DNA of 64,000 nucleotides from contig NZ_CP125378.1 in assembly GCF_034008635.1 (NCBI RefSeq), positions 4,774,501 through 4,838,500 of the forward strand, read 5' to 3'. Source of the stretch: Pseudomonas sp. P8_229. Its GTDB lineage: Bacteria; Pseudomonadota; Gammaproteobacteria; Pseudomonadales; Pseudomonadaceae. A program made the position numbers and the translations under genes. This document shows positions 34,231 to 46,031 of the stretch, one piece after another (within the stretch, counting starts at the first letter, position 1; each line of letters starts with the position of its first letter). The notes beneath the pieces are model-generated. The model saw only the letters and a list, made by a program, of their open reading frames with translations. It was not told the DNA's origin and made no database searches.

Positions 34231-34605
34231 GTGAAAAGCCAACGACCTGTAAACCTAGACCTAAGGACCATCAAACTCCCCATCACCGGCGTTACGTCGT
34301 TTCTTCACCGTGTTTCCGGCATCATCCTCTTCCTGGGTATTGGCTTCATGCTTTATGCATTGGGCAAGTCTCTGGGTTCCGAGGAAGGTTTTGCCGAAGT
34401 GAAGGCATGCTTGACCAGTCCGCTGGCCAAGTTCGTAGCATGGGGCCTCCTGTCCGCTCTGCTGTATCACCTGGTAGCCGGTGTGCGCCACTTGATCATG
34501 GACATGGGCATCGGTGAGACGCTGGAAGGCGGCCGCCTGGGCTCGAAAATTATCATCGCCGTTTCCGTGGTGTTGATCGTTCTGGCAGGAGTTTGGATAT
34601 GGTAA
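34231..34605 (+). CDS. sdhC: Succinate dehydrogenase cytochrome b556 subunit
   Basis: This 124-residue membrane anchor has three helices (about 25-48, 63-86 and 102-123). It carries S-F-L-H-R-V-S-G near residue 24 and the heme-ligand region Y-H-L-V-A-G-V-R-H-L. With SdhD it binds heme b and ubiquinone and fixes SdhAB to the inner membrane. I use the GTG start at 34231 (V-K-S-Q-R-P-V-N), the usual Pseudomonas start; the open frame extends upstream but lacks family similarity there. The stop overlaps sdhD. Confidence 0.93.
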   Translation: MKSQRPVNLDLRTIKLPITGVTSFLHRVSGIILFLGIGFMLYALGKSLGSEEGFAEVKACLTSPLAKFVAWGLLSALLYHLVAGVRHLIMDMGIGETLEGGRLGSKIIIAVSVVLIVLAGVWIW

Positions 34606-34967
34606 CCAGCGTTACGAACCTTTCGCGTTCGGGCCTCTATGACTGGATGGCGCAACGTGTGTCTGCGGTTGTTCTCGCGGCTTATTTCATCTTTCTGATC
34701 GGATACCTTGCAGTGAATCCGGGCATTGGCTACGACCAGTGGCACGGCCTGTTCGCTCACAACGGGATGCGTATCTTCAGTCTGCTGGCCCTCGTTGCCC
34801 TTGGCGCTCACGCCTGGGTCGGCATGTGGACCATCGCGACCGACTACCTGACGCCAATGGCGCTGGGCAAGTCCGCGACCGCAGTACGTTTCCTTTTCCA
34901 GGCAGTATGCGGCGTTGCGATGTTCGCTTACTTCGTCTGGGGTGTGCAGATTCTCTGGGGTATCTGA
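34599..34967 (+). CDS. sdhD: Succinate dehydrogenase membrane anchor subunit
   Basis: This 122-residue protein has three membrane helices. R-S-G-L-Y-D-W-M-A-Q-R-V-S-A-V is the N-terminal quinone-site region, and H-A-W-V-G-M-W-T-I-A-T-D-Y is the family signature containing the heme ligand area. It partners SdhC in the membrane part of complex II. ATG 34599 overlaps the end of sdhC by seven bases; AGGAG lies just upstream. sdhA follows after three bases. Confidence 0.93.
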   Translation: MVTSVTNLSRSGLYDWMAQRVSAVVLAAYFIFLIGYLAVNPGIGYDQWHGLFAHNGMRIFSLLALVALGAHAWVGMWTIATDYLTPMALGKSATAVRFLFQAVCGVAMFAYFVWGVQILWGI

Positions 34968-34970
34968 GTC

Positions 34971-36743
34971 ATGGCTAACATTCCAACGATTTCTTTCGAC
35001 GCCATCATTATTGGTGGTGGCGGTGCCGGCATGCGCGCTGCGTTGCAGCTGGCACAGGGCGGTCACAAGACTGCCGTGATCACCAAGGTTTTCCCGACCC
35101 GTTCGCACACTGTATCCGCCCAGGGCGGCATCACCTGCGCAATCGCGTCCGCTGACCCGAACGATGACTGGCGCTGGCACATGTACGATACCGTCAAGGG
35201 TTCCGACTACATCGGTGACCAGGACGCTATCGAATACATGTGTCAGGAAGGCCCGGCTGCCGTTTATGAGCTGGACCACATGGGCATGCCGTTCTCGCGT
35301 ACCGAACAGGGCCGCATCTACCAGCGTCCGTTCGGCGGCCAGTCCAAGGACTACGGCAAAGGCGGGCAGGCTGCCCGTACGTGCGCCGCTTCCGACCGTA
35401 CCGGTCACGCGCTGCTGCACACCCTTTATCAGGGCAACCTGAAAGCCGGTACCACGTTCCTGAACGAGTACTACGCTGTCGATCTGGTGAAAAACCAGGA
35501 AGGCGACTTCGTCGGTGTGATCGCGATCTGCATCGAAACCGGCGAAACCACCTACATTCGCGCCAAAGCCACCGTATTGGCTACCGGCGGTGCAGGTCGT
35601 ATCTACGCGTCCACCACCAACGCCCTGATCAACACCGGTGACGGCGTCGGCATGGCTCTGCGTGCTGGCGTGCCGGTACAAGACATCGAAATGTGGCAGT
35701 TCCACCCGACCGGCATCGCCGGCGCCGGTGTACTGGTGACCGAAGGTTGCCGTGGTGAAGGTGGTTACCTGATCAACAAGCACGGCGAGCGTTTCATGGA
35801 GCGTTACGCTCCGAACGCCAAAGACCTTGCCGGTCGTGACGTGGTTGCTCGCTCGATGGTTAAGGAAATCATCGCTGGCAACGGTTGCGGTCCGAATGGC
35901 GACCACGTATTGCTCAAACTCGACCACCTGGGCGAGGAAGTGCTGCACAGCCGTCTGCCAGGCATCTGCGAACTGTCGAAGACTTTCGCTCACGTTGACC
36001 CGGTTGTTGCCCCGGTTCCGGTTGTTCCGACTTGCCACTATATGATGGGCGGCGTTGCCACCAACATTCACGGCCAGGCGATCACCCAGGACGCTGAAGG
36101 CGTCGACAAGATCATCCCAGGTCTGTTCGCAGTAGGCGAAGTGGCTTGCGTATCGGTTCACGGTGCCAACCGTCTGGGCGGCAACTCGCTGCTCGACCTG
36201 GTGGTGTTCGGCCGCGCTGCCGGCCTGCACCTGGAAAAGGCGCTGACCGACGGCATCGAATACGACGACGCTACCGAAGCCGACATCGACGCTGCCCTGT
36301 CGCGTCTGAACGCACTGAACAGCCGTACTGATGGCGAAGACGTGGCAACCCTGCGTCGCGAGCTGCAGAACTGCATGCAGAACTACTTCGGTGTGTTCCG
36401 TACCGGCGAATACATGCAGAAAGGTATCGCTCAGCTTGCTGACCTGCGTACCCGCATCGCCAACGTGAAGATCAACGATAAGTCGCAGGCGTTCAACACT
36501 GCCCGTATCGAAGCGCTGGAACTGCAAAACCTGCTGGAAGTGGCTGAAGCTACCGCCATCGCCGCTGAAGTCCGCAAAGAGTCGCGCGGTGCTCACGCCC
36601 GTGAAGACTTCGAAGACCGTGACGACGAAAACTGGCTGTGCCACACCCTGTACTTCCCGGGTGACAAGCGCGTCACCAAGCGTGCCGTGAACTTCTCGCC
36701 GAAGACTGTTCCGACTTTTGAACCTAAGATTCGGACTTATTAA
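34971..36743 (+). CDS. sdhA: Succinate dehydrogenase flavoprotein subunit
   Basis: This 590-residue subunit oxidises succinate to fumarate. It has the dinucleotide fold I-I-G-G-G-G-A-G and the covalent FAD site [10 protein letters not shown] (flavinylated His46). The active-site blocks are [16 protein letters not shown] and [14 protein letters not shown]. The sequence is full length. It hands electrons to SdhB, which starts 11 bases later. High expression is suggested by the restricted codon choice across the sdh-suc block. Confidence 0.98.
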   Translation: MANIPTISFDAIIIGGGGAGMRAALQLAQGGHKTAVITKVFPTRSHTVSAQGGITCAIASADPNDDWRWHMYDTVKGSDYIGDQDAIEYMCQEGPAAVYELDHMGMPFSRTEQGRIYQRPFGGQSKDYGKGGQAARTCAASDRTGHALLHTLYQGNLKAGTTFLNEYYAVDLVKNQEGDFVGVIAICIETGETTYIRAKATVLATGGAGRIYASTTNALINTGDGVGMALRAGVPVQDIEMWQFHPTGIAGAGVLVTEGCRGEGGYLINKHGERFMERYAPNAKDLAGRDVVARSMVKEIIAGNGCGPNGDHVLLKLDHLGEEVLHSRLPGICELSKTFAHVDPVVAPVPVVPTCHYMMGGVATNIHGQAITQDAEGVDKIIPGLFAVGEVACVSVHGANRLGGNSLLDLVVFGRAAGLHLEKALTDGIEYDDATEADIDAALSRLNALNSRTDGEDVATLRRELQNCMQNYFGVFRTGEYMQKGIAQLADLRTRIANVKINDKSQAFNTARIEALELQNLLEVAEATAIAAEVRKESRGAHAREDFEDRDDENWLCHTLYFPGDKRVTKRAVNFSPKTVPTFEPKIRTY

Positions 36744-36754
36744 GGGTGGCCGCC

Positions 36755-37459
36755 ATGTTGCAAGTCAGCGTTTATCGTTACAACCCTGATCAGGACGCCG
36801 CGCCGTTCATGCAGGAATTCCAGATCGATACCGGTGGTAAAGATCTGATGGTGCTGGACGTACTGGCCCTGATCAAAGAGCAGGACGAAGGTTTCTCCTA
36901 TCGTCGCTCTTGCCGTGAAGGTGTCTGCGGTTCCGACGGCATGAATATCAACGGCAAGAACGGTCTGGCGTGCATCACGCCGCTGTCCGCCGTCGTAAAA
37001 GGCAACAAGTTGATCGTTCGTCCGCTGCCAGGTTTGCCGGTTATCCGTGACCTGGTCGTCGATATGAGCATCTTCTACAAGCAATACGAGAAGGTGAAGC
37101 CATACCTGCAGAACGACACGCCGGCTCCGGCCATCGAGCGTCTGCAGTCCCCTGAAGAGCGTGAAAAGCTCGACGGTCTGTACGAGTGCATTCTGTGCGC
37201 CTGCTGCTCGACCTCGTGCCCGTCCTTCTGGTGGAACCCGGACAAGTTCCTGGGTCCAGCTGCACTGCTGCAAGCGTACCGCTTCCTGGCAGACAGCCGC
37301 GACACCAAGACGTCCGAGCGTCTGGCTTCGCTCGATGACCCGTTCAGCGTCTTCCGCTGCCGGGGCATCATGAACTGCGTCAACGTATGTCCGAAAGGCC
37401 TGAACCCGACTAAGGCCATCGGTCACATCCGTAACATGCTGCTTTCGAGCGGCGTGTGA
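36755..37459 (+). CDS. sdhB: Succinate dehydrogenase iron-sulfur subunit
   Basis: This 234-residue subunit carries three iron-sulfur clusters. The [2Fe-2S] ligands are Cys53, Cys58, Asp61 and Cys73 in C-R-E-G-V-C-G-S-D-G...C, with the Asp ligand also known from E. coli. The [4Fe-4S] and [3Fe-4S] ligands come from E-C-I-L-C-A-C-C-S-T-S-C-P and C-R-G-I-M-N-C-V-N-V-C-P-K. Electrons pass from SdhA through these to quinone. ATG 36755 is the family start; an in-frame GTG nine bases upstream is less likely. About 260 bases follow before sucA. Confidence 0.97.
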   Translation: MLQVSVYRYNPDQDAAPFMQEFQIDTGGKDLMVLDVLALIKEQDEGFSYRRSCREGVCGSDGMNINGKNGLACITPLSAVVKGNKLIVRPLPGLPVIRDLVVDMSIFYKQYEKVKPYLQNDTPAPAIERLQSPEEREKLDGLYECILCACCSTSCPSFWWNPDKFLGPAALLQAYRFLADSRDTKTSERLASLDDPFSVFRCRGIMNCVNVCPKGLNPTKAIGHIRNMLLSSGV

Positions 37460-37718
37460 TTCAGCTGCTGTAACCGTAGGACCGCTGTACCGAAGAGGCT
37501 GTGGCGCGGGCTTCAACCCGCGTCATGGCTATAACCAGAGCAGCAGCCACAAGCTGCAGCTCTTATTTTGAAGAAATGAGACAAGCAGGGGCATCCGGGC
37601 TGGTACCCGGACTATCAGCGTGATCCTAAGTGGCTTGTTTTGGTCGCTGCATTCGGACTTCTGCAAGTTTGCTCGGTATTGACGCCGATGGTGTTCCCCT
37701 AACCGAGGGTGACCAAGC

Positions 37719-40550
37719 ATGCAAGAAAGCGTGATGCAGCGCATGTGGAACAGCGCCTACCTTTCAGGTGGAAACGCTGCCTATGTGGAAGAGCTTTATG
37801 AGCTCTACCTGCACGACCCTAACGCTGTGCCAGAAGAGTGGCGCACCTACTTTCAGAAGTTGCCTGCCGACGGCAACTCTGCCACTGATGTTTCGCACTC
37901 CACAATTCGCGATCATTTCGTGCTGCTGGCAAAGAACCAGCGCCGCGCCCAACCGGTTTCCGCCGGAAGCGTGAGCAGTGAGCACGAGAAGAAGCAAGTT
38001 GAAGTGCTGCGATTGATCCAGGCCTACCGTATGCGTGGCCACCAGGCAGCCCAGCTTGACCCGCTGGGGCTGTGGCAGCGTCCTGCACCTGCAGACCTGT
38101 CGATCAATCATTACGGCTTGACCAATGCCGATCTTGATACGACCTTCCGTGCCGGCGACCTGTTCATCGGCAAAGAGGAAGCGAGCCTACGCGAAATTCA
38201 CGAAGCGTTGCAGCAGACATATTGCCGCACCATCGGCGCTGAATTTACGCACATCACCGATTCCGAGCAGCGCCAGTGGTTTCAGCAGCGTCTGGAAAGC
38301 GTGCGTGGTCGTCCGACGTACTCGGCCGACATCAAGAGCCACCTGCTCGAGCGCGTCACTGCCGGTGAAGGCCTGGAAAAATACCTGGGCACCAAATATC
38401 CGGGCACCAAGCGTTTCGGTCTGGAAGGCGGCGAAAGCCTGATTCCGATGCTCGACGAACTGATCCAGCGTTCCGGTTCCTACGGCACCAAGGAAGTCGT
38501 CATCGGCATGGCCCACCGTGGCCGTCTGAACGTGCTGGTCAACACCTTCGGCAAGAACCCGCGCGAGCTGTTCGACGAGTTCGAAGGCAAGAAGAAGGTC
38601 GAGCTGGGTTCCGGTGACGTTAAATACCACCAGGGCTTCTCGTCCAACGTGATGACCGCAGGCGGTGAAGTTCACCTGGCCATGGCGTTCAACCCGTCCC
38701 ACCTGGAAATCGTTTCCCCGGTGGTCGAAGGTTCGGTTCGCGCCCGTCAGGATCGTCGTAACGACCCGACCGGTGAGAAGGTTCTGCCGATCTCCATCCA
38801 CGGTGACGCTGCGTTCGCAGGTCAGGGCGTGGTCATGGAAACCTTCCAGATGTCGCAGACCCGCGGTTTCAAAACCGGCGGTACCGTGCACATCGTGATC
38901 AACAACCAGGTTGGTTTCACCATCAGCAACCCGCTGGACTCGCGTTCCACCGAGTACGCCACCGACGTTGCGAAGATGATCCAGGCGCCGATCCTCCATG
39001 TGAATGGTGATGATCCGGAAGCCGTGCTGTTCGTGACCCAGTTGGCCATCGACTACCGCATGCAGTTCAAGCGTGACGTGGTGATCGACCTGGTCTGCTA
39101 CCGCCGTCGCGGCCACAACGAAGCCGACGAGCCAAGCGGCACCCAGCCTCTGATGTACCAGCAGATCACCAAGCAGCGCACCACCCGTGAGCTGTACGCT
39201 GATCGTCTGACCCAGGGCGGTGTGCTCGACGCAGAGCGTGTTCAGGCGAAAGTCGACGAATACCGCAACGCGCTGGACAACGGTCTGCACGTAGTGAAGT
39301 CGCTGGTCAAAGAGCCGAACAAAGAGCTGTTCGTGGACTGGCGTCCGTATCTGGGCCACGCCTGGACTGCGCGTCACGACACCCGCTTTGATCTGAAGAC
39401 CCTACAAGAACTGTCCGCCAAGCTGCTGGAAATTCCGGAAGGCTTCGTGGTTCAGCGTCAGGTCGCGAAGATCTACGAAGACCGTCAGAAGATGCAAGCC
39501 GGCGGCCTGCCGATCAACTGGGGTTACGCCGAAACCATGGCGTACGCGACCCTGGCGTTCGAAGGTCACCCGATCCGCATGACCGGTCAGGACATCGGCC
39601 GCGGTACGTTCTCGCACCGTCACGCTGTGTTGCACAACCAGAAAGACGCGGGCACCTACATTCCGCTGCAGCACCTGTACGACGGTCAGCCACGCTTTGA
39701 CCTGTACGACTCGTTCCTGTCGGAAGAAGCGGTACTGGCATTCGAATACGGTTACTCGACCACTACGCCGGATGCGCTGGTGATCTGGGAAGCCCAGTTC
39801 GGTGACTTCGCCAACGGTGCACAGGTTGTAATCGACCAGTTCATCACCAGCGGCGAGCACAAGTGGGGCCGTCTCTGCGGTCTGACCATGTTGCTGCCAC
39901 ACGGTTACGAAGGTCAGGGCCCTGAGCACAGCTCGGCGCGTCTTGAGCGTTACCTGCAACTGTGCGCCGAGCACAATATTCAGGTTGCCGTACCGACCAC
40001 GCCAGCACAGATCTACCATTTGCTGCGTCGTCAGGTGATTCGCCCGCTGCGCAAGCCGTTGATCGTTCTGACTCCAAAGTCGCTGCTGCGCCACAAGCTG
40101 GCCATCTCGACCCTGGAAGATCTGGCCGAAGGTTCGTTCCAGACCGTGATCCCGGAAATCGATACTCTGGACCCGAAAAAGGTCGAGCGTGTTGTTCTGT
40201 GTAGCGGCAAGGTCTACTACGACCTGCTGGAAAAACGCCGTGCCGAAGGCCGTGAAGATATTGCCATCGTGCGTATCGAGCAGCTGTACCCATTCCCTGA
40301 GGACGACTTGAAAGAAGTCCTGGCTCCGTACACCAACGTCAAAAATGCCGTTTGGTGTCAGGAAGAGCCGATGAACCAGGGCGCCTGGTACTGCAGCCAG
40401 CACCACTTGCGTCGCAGCATCGGGAACCTCGACAAGTCTCTCGTACTTGAGTACGCGGGCCGTGAGGCTTCTGCTGCCCCAGCTTGTGGTTACGCATCGA
40501 TGCACGCCGAGCAGCAGGAAAAACTCCTGCAAGACGCGTTTACCATTTAA
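37719..40550 (+). CDS. sucA: 2-oxoglutarate dehydrogenase E1 component
   Basis: This 943-residue ThDP-dependent enzyme decarboxylates 2-oxoglutarate and transfers succinyl to the lipoyl group of SucB. Visible blocks are M-A-H-R-G-R-L-N-V-L, the ThDP/Mg motif I-S-I-H-G-D-A-A-F-A-G-Q-G-V-V...N-N-Q-V-G-F-T, and G-Q-D-I-G-R-G-T-F-S-H-R-H in the C-terminal half. The short N-terminal arm with L-S-G-G-N-A-A-Y-V-E-E-L-Y binds the E2 core. A GAGGGTGACC precedes ATG 37719. It is probably cotranscribed with sdh, with a possible internal start in the 37460-37718 gap, where a CGCGGG/CCCGCG hairpin lies near 37510. Confidence 0.97.
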   Translation: MQESVMQRMWNSAYLSGGNAAYVEELYELYLHDPNAVPEEWRTYFQKLPADGNSATDVSHSTIRDHFVLLAKNQRRAQPVSAGSVSSEHEKKQVEVLRLIQAYRMRGHQAAQLDPLGLWQRPAPADLSINHYGLTNADLDTTFRAGDLFIGKEEASLREIHEALQQTYCRTIGAEFTHITDSEQRQWFQQRLESVRGRPTYSADIKSHLLERVTAGEGLEKYLGTKYPGTKRFGLEGGESLIPMLDELIQRSGSYGTKEVVIGMAHRGRLNVLVNTFGKNPRELFDEFEGKKKVELGSGDVKYHQGFSSNVMTAGGEVHLAMAFNPSHLEIVSPVVEGSVRARQDRRNDPTGEKVLPISIHGDAAFAGQGVVMETFQMSQTRGFKTGGTVHIVINNQVGFTISNPLDSRSTEYATDVAKMIQAPILHVNGDDPEAVLFVTQLAIDYRMQFKRDVVIDLVCYRRRGHNEADEPSGTQPLMYQQITKQRTTRELYADRLTQGGVLDAERVQAKVDEYRNALDNGLHVVKSLVKEPNKELFVDWRPYLGHAWTARHDTRFDLKTLQELSAKLLEIPEGFVVQRQVAKIYEDRQKMQAGGLPINWGYAETMAYATLAFEGHPIRMTGQDIGRGTFSHRHAVLHNQKDAGTYIPLQHLYDGQPRFDLYDSFLSEEAVLAFEYGYSTTTPDALVIWEAQFGDFANGAQVVIDQFITSGEHKWGRLCGLTMLLPHGYEGQGPEHSSARLERYLQLCAEHNIQVAVPTTPAQIYHLLRRQVIRPLRKPLIVLTPKSLLRHKLAISTLEDLAEGSFQTVIPEIDTLDPKKVERVVLCSGKVYYDLLEKRRAEGREDIAIVRIEQLYPFPEDDLKEVLAPYTNVKNAVWCQEEPMNQGAWYCSQHHLRRSIGNLDKSLVLEYAGREASAAPACGYASMHAEQQEKLLQDAFTI

Positions 40551-40592
40551 CGCCTTCGCGCACCTGAAACCGAATTTAAGGAACCACAGATA

Positions 40593-41813
40593 ATGGCTAT
40601 CGAGATCAAAGCCCCCACTTTCCCGGAATCGGTTGCCGATGGCACCGTTGCCACCTGGCACAAGCAACCGGGCGACGCCGTCAAGCGCGACGAACTGATC
40701 GTTGACATCGAAACTGACAAAGTCGTACTGGAAGTTCTGGCTACCGCCGACGGCGTGCTGGGCGCAATCGTCAAGGGCGAGGGCGAAACCGTCCTGTCCG
40801 ACGAAGTCCTGGGCTCCATCGTTGAAGGCGGCGCGGCTGCTGCTCCAGCCGCCGCTGCTGCTCCGGCCGCTGCTGCCGCTGCACCAGCTGCTGGCGAAGG
40901 CGAAGACGATCCTGTTGCTGCTCCGGCTGCGCGCAAGCTGGCTGAAGAAAACGGCATCAACATCGCTTCCGTTGCCGGCACCGGCAAAGGCGGTCGTGTG
41001 ACCAAGGAAGACGTGGTGGCTGCTGTTGCCGCGAAGAAAGCCGCTCCGGCTGCCGCACCTGCCAAGGCTGCTGCTCCGGCTGCCGCTGCTCCTGTGTTCG
41101 CCGCTGGCGACCGCATCGAGAAGCGCGTGCCGATGACCCGCGTTCGTGCCACCGTCGCCAAGCGTCTGGTTGAAGCTCAGTCGAACATGGCGATGCTGAC
41201 CACTTTCAACGAAGTCGACATGACCGAAGTCATGGCGCTGCGTTCGAAGTACAAGGATCTGTTCGAGAAGTCCCACAACGGCGTACGCCTGGGCTTCATG
41301 TCGTTCTTCGTGAAAGCAGCTACCGAAGCGCTGAAGCGTTTCCCTGCTGTCAACGCGTCGATCGACGGCGGCGACATCGTTTACCACGGCTACGCTGACA
41401 TCGGCGTTGCCGTTTCCAGCGACCGTGGCCTGGTTGTACCGGTCCTGCGTAACGCCGAGCTGATGAGCCTGGCTGAAATCGAAGGCGGCATCGCCACTTT
41501 CGGCAAGAAAGCCCGTGACGGCAAACTGTCGATGGACGAGATGACCGGTGGTACCTTCACCATCACCAACGGTGGTACCTTCGGTTCGATGATGTCGACC
41601 CCGATCGTCAACCCGCCGCAGGCAGCGATTCTGGGCATGCACAACATCATCCAGCGTCCAATGGCCATCAACGGTCAGGTCGTGATTCGTCCGATGATGT
41701 ACCTGGCACTGTCCTACGATCACCGTCTGATCGATGGCAAAGAAGCTGTGACCTTCCTGGTGACCATCAAGAACCTGCTGGAAGATCCGGCTCGTCTGTT
41801 GCTGGATATCTGA
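40593..41813 (+). CDS. sucB: 2-oxoglutarate dehydrogenase E2 (dihydrolipoyllysine succinyltransferase)
   Basis: This 406-residue core protein has a lipoyl domain (1-75, with lipoylated Lys43 in E-T-D-K-V-V-L-E). An Ala/Pro-rich flexible linker, a peripheral subunit-binding domain ([10 protein letters not shown]...[13 protein letters not shown]) and a catalytic domain follow, the last ending with the acyltransferase signature [10 protein letters not shown] second Ala/Pro linker lies at about 148-168. It transfers succinyl to CoA. It starts 42 bases after sucA behind AAGGAACC. Confidence 0.97.
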   Translation: MAIEIKAPTFPESVADGTVATWHKQPGDAVKRDELIVDIETDKVVLEVLATADGVLGAIVKGEGETVLSDEVLGSIVEGGAAAAPAAAAAPAAAAAAPAAGEGEDDPVAAPAARKLAEENGINIASVAGTGKGGRVTKEDVVAAVAAKKAAPAAAPAKAAAPAAAAPVFAAGDRIEKRVPMTRVRATVAKRLVEAQSNMAMLTTFNEVDMTEVMALRSKYKDLFEKSHNGVRLGFMSFFVKAATEALKRFPAVNASIDGGDIVYHGYADIGVAVSSDRGLVVPVLRNAELMSLAEIEGGIATFGKKARDGKLSMDEMTGGTFTITNGGTFGSMMSTPIVNPPQAAILGMHNIIQRPMAINGQVVIRPMMYLALSYDHRLIDGKEAVTFLVTIKNLLEDPARLLLDI

Positions 41814-41910
41814 TAGAAGCAGCTGCGAGCTTCAAGTTTCAAGCTGCAGGAAAAGGCAGCTTGGCTTGGAGCGCGCGGCTTGAAGCTTTTCGCTAAAGAG
41901 GAATTTTTGA

Positions 41911-43347
<1,437 letters not shown>

Positions 43348-43430
43348 GACATAATAAGAAACCACGGCGGTAACGGCCCGTCGTGAGCCTTGCGAGCAAG
43401 TCTCACCGCGGAATGTCCGCTGGACGCAGT

Positions 43431-43453
43431 CTTGCGTAGCTCAGCTACGCAAG
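43431..43453 (+). promoter_or_regulatory. Intercistronic hairpin between lpd and sucC
   Basis: CTTGCGTAGC (43431-43440) pairs perfectly with GCTACGCAAG (43444-43453) over a three-base loop. No T tract follows, so read-through into sucC is likely. It could mark an mRNA processing point or partial attenuator. Confidence 0.6.
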
Positions 43454-43529
43454 CAGCAGTCACAGGTGGCGCGGCACTCAAACGAGCGCAGCGCCGAATG
43501 CGCAGTACCTAACGAAGACGGTAAAAAGC

Positions 43530-44696
43530 ATGAATCTTCACGAGTATCAGGGTAAGCAGCTGTTCGCTGAATACGGCCTGCCAGTTTCCACTGGTTACGC
43601 AGTAGACACCCCGGAAGCAGCAGCAGAAGCTTGCGACAAAATCGGCGGCAGTGAGTGGGTTGTCAAAGCCCAGGTCCACGCTGGTGGTCGCGGTAAAGCG
43701 GGCGGCGTCAAGCTGGTTCGCAGCAAAGAAGACGCCAAAGCCTTCGCACAGCAGTGGCTGGGCAAGCGTCTGGTGACTTACCAGACTGACGCCAATGGCC
43801 AGCCAGTCACCAAGATCCTGGTTGAATCGTGCACTGATATCGCTAAAGAGCTGTACCTGGGCGCTGTCGTTGACCGTTCGAGCCGTCGCATCGTGTTCAT
43901 GGCTTCCACCGAAGGTGGCGTGGACATCGAGAAAATCGCTCACGACACTCCAGAAAAAATTCTGAAAGCCACTATCGATCCACTGGTTGGCGCTCAGCCA
44001 TTCCAGGGTCGCGAGCTGGCATTCCAGCTAGGTCTGGAAGGCAAGCAGGTTGCTCAGTTCGCCAAGATCTTCGTAGGTCTGGCCAAGCTGTTCAAGGATC
44101 ACGACCTGGCTCTGCTGGAAGTGAACCCGCTGGTGATCAAGGCTGACGGCGATCTGCACTGCCTGGACGCCAAGATCAACATCGACGCCAACGCAATGTA
44201 CCGTCAGCCTAAGCTGAAGACTTTCCACGATCCGTCGCAAGACGATCCGCGCGAAGCGCACGCTGCCAAGTTCGAACTGAACTACGTGGCACTGGAAGGC
44301 AACATCGGCTGCATGGTCAACGGTGCTGGCCTGGCCATGGGTACCATGGACATCGTCAACCTGCATGGCGGCAAGCCAGCCAACTTCCTCGACGTAGGTG
44401 GTGGCGCTACCAAAGAACGCGTAACTGAAGCGTTCAAGATCATTCTGTCCGACACCAACGTCGCTGCAGTACTGGTCAACATCTTCGGCGGCATCGTTCG
44501 TTGCGACATGATTGCCGAAGGCATCATCGGCGCTGTGAAAGAAGTCGGCGTGAAAATCCCGGTTGTTGTTCGCCTTGAAGGCAACAACGCTGAGCTGGGC
44601 GCTAAAGTACTGGCAGAAAGCGGTTTGAACATCATCGCTGCTACCAGCCTGACCGACGCTGCTCAACAAGTTGTCAAAGCTGCGGAGGGCAAATAA
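43530..44696 (+). CDS. sucC: Succinyl-CoA synthetase beta subunit
   Basis: This 388-residue subunit has an ATP-grasp domain (1-240, with [14 protein letters not shown] and E-V-N-P-L-V-I) and a CoA-ligase-like domain with [11 protein letters not shown] and [10 protein letters not shown]. It forms ADP-specific or GDP-specific substrate-level phosphorylation with SucD; the specificity is not readable here. The stop codon overlaps the sucD start by one base. Confidence 0.97.
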   Translation: MNLHEYQGKQLFAEYGLPVSTGYAVDTPEAAAEACDKIGGSEWVVKAQVHAGGRGKAGGVKLVRSKEDAKAFAQQWLGKRLVTYQTDANGQPVTKILVESCTDIAKELYLGAVVDRSSRRIVFMASTEGGVDIEKIAHDTPEKILKATIDPLVGAQPFQGRELAFQLGLEGKQVAQFAKIFVGLAKLFKDHDLALLEVNPLVIKADGDLHCLDAKINIDANAMYRQPKLKTFHDPSQDDPREAHAAKFELNYVALEGNIGCMVNGAGLAMGTMDIVNLHGGKPANFLDVGGGATKERVTEAFKIILSDTNVAAVLVNIFGGIVRCDMIAEGIIGAVKEVGVKIPVVVRLEGNNAELGAKVLAESGLNIIAATSLTDAAQQVVKAAEGK

Positions 44697-45577
44697 TGAG
44701 CGTCCTGATCAATAAAGACACCAAAGTTATCTGCCAGGGTATTACCGGTTCGCAAGGTAGTTTCCACACCCAGCAAGCCATCGAATACGGCACCAAGATG
44801 GTTGGTGGCGTTACTCCTGGCAAAGGCGGTACCGAGCACCTGGGTCTGCCAGTGTTCAACACCGTCAAAGACGCAGTAGCCGCCACTGGCGCTACCGCCA
44901 GCGTGATCTACGTTCCGGCTCCTTTCTGCAAGGACTCGATCCTGGAAGCAGCATTCGGCGGCATCAAGCTGATCGTCTGCATCACCGAAGGCATTCCTAC
45001 CCTGGACATGCTGGACGCCAAAGTTAAGTGCGACGAGCTGGGCGTAGTCCTGATCGGCCCTAACTGCCCAGGCGTGATCACCCCAGGCGAATGCAAGATC
45101 GGCATCATGCCAGGTCACATTCACTTGCCAGGCAAGGTCGGTATCGTTTCGCGTTCCGGCACCCTGACCTACGAAGCTGTGAAGCAGACTACTGACGCCG
45201 GTTTCGGTCAGTCGACTTGCGTCGGCATCGGTGGTGACCCGATCCCGGGTTCGAACTTCATCGACATCCTGAAGCTGTTCCAGGAAGACCCGAAGACCGA
45301 AGCGATCGTGATGATCGGTGAGATCGGCGGTTCGGCTGAAGAAGAAGCGGCTGCCTACATCAAGGCACACGTGACCAAGCCGGTTGTTTCCTACATCGCT
45401 GGTGTGACTGCTCCTCCGGGCAAGCGCATGGGCCATGCTGGCGCAATCATCTCTGGCGGCAAAGGCACTGCAGACGAGAAATTCGCTGCACTGCAAGACG
45501 CAGGCGTGAAAACCGTGCGTTCGCTGGCAGACATCGGCAAGGCCCTGGCCGAGCTGACCGGTTGGGCTGTCAAGTAA
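44696..45577 (+). CDS. sucD: Succinyl-CoA synthetase alpha subunit
   Basis: This 293-residue subunit binds CoA in its N-terminal Rossmann domain ([11 protein letters not shown]) and carries the phosphohistidine His247 in [17 protein letters not shown] lies between. Its ATG overlaps the sucC stop (TAATG), so the two are translated together. It closes the TCA block and is followed by a strong terminator. Confidence 0.97.
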   Translation: MSVLINKDTKVICQGITGSQGSFHTQQAIEYGTKMVGGVTPGKGGTEHLGLPVFNTVKDAVAATGATASVIYVPAPFCKDSILEAAFGGIKLIVCITEGIPTLDMLDAKVKCDELGVVLIGPNCPGVITPGECKIGIMPGHIHLPGKVGIVSRSGTLTYEAVKQTTDAGFGQSTCVGIGGDPIPGSNFIDILKLFQEDPKTEAIVMIGEIGGSAEEEAAAYIKAHVTKPVVSYIAGVTAPPGKRMGHAGAIISGGKGTADEKFAALQDAGVKTVRSLADIGKALAELTGWAVK

Positions 45578-45607
45578 GCCTCGCGCTTAGCTGACGCTAT
45601 ACCAAAC

Positions 45608-45631
45608 AAAGGCCACCTTCGGGTGGCCTTT
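45608..45631 (+). terminator. Rho-independent terminator of the sdh-suc block
   Basis: AAAGGCCACC (45608-45617) pairs perfectly with GGTGGCCTTT (45622-45631) over a TTCG tetraloop; the tail is TTTGTCGTTTC. Confidence 0.9.
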
Positions 45632-45661
45632 GTCGTTTCTGGTGTTCGGTTGGCTTTTGTG

Positions 45662-45787
45662 GTGAGGGGATTTATCCCCGATGGGCTGCGAAGCGACCCC
45701 AAAGCCATTCAATGGGGCATGTCTGAACAATTGCGTTGACTGATAGGGGCCGCTCCGCGCCCCATCGGGGATAAATCCCCTCATCAC
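45662..45787. repeat. MITE-like element with GAGGGGATTTATCCCCGATG inverted ends
   Basis: GTGAGGGGATTTATCCCCGA (from 45662) and its inverted copy (TCGGGGATAAATCCCCTCAT, ending near 45785) flank about 80 bases without a coding frame. Each end is itself a small palindrome (GGGGATTTATCCCC). It lies between the suc terminator and brnQ. Confidence 0.75.
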
Positions 45788-46031
45788 AGGGTTCTCTGTA
45801 GGAAAAATTGATGCGTAAACGCGACACAGACACGTCGCGTATCGGATAGTTCGCCCTCAAACAGTGCGTTTGTCAGACAAATTCGTTAGGCTAGCAGCCA
45901 TTTTTGCGTCTGCCGCCCACAAGGTATGCGACGCGCTAAACGGGTCAGTCTCATACGGACTGACAGCATTTCCCTAACCCCACAGGGAAATCCCCCTCTA
46001 AATTCCGATTCAGTAGTGTGGTATTTCCTTA

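Noticed and set aside
34467..36644. A minus-strand frame of 725 codons opposite sdhC, sdhD and sdhA
   Set aside because: Same kind of antisense shadow; the sdh genes on the plus strand are unambiguous.
39402..41723. A minus-strand frame of 773 codons opposite sucA and sucB
   Set aside because: It is antisense to two strongly conserved genes in high-GC DNA, where such frames arise by codon bias. It has low-complexity composition and no family features.
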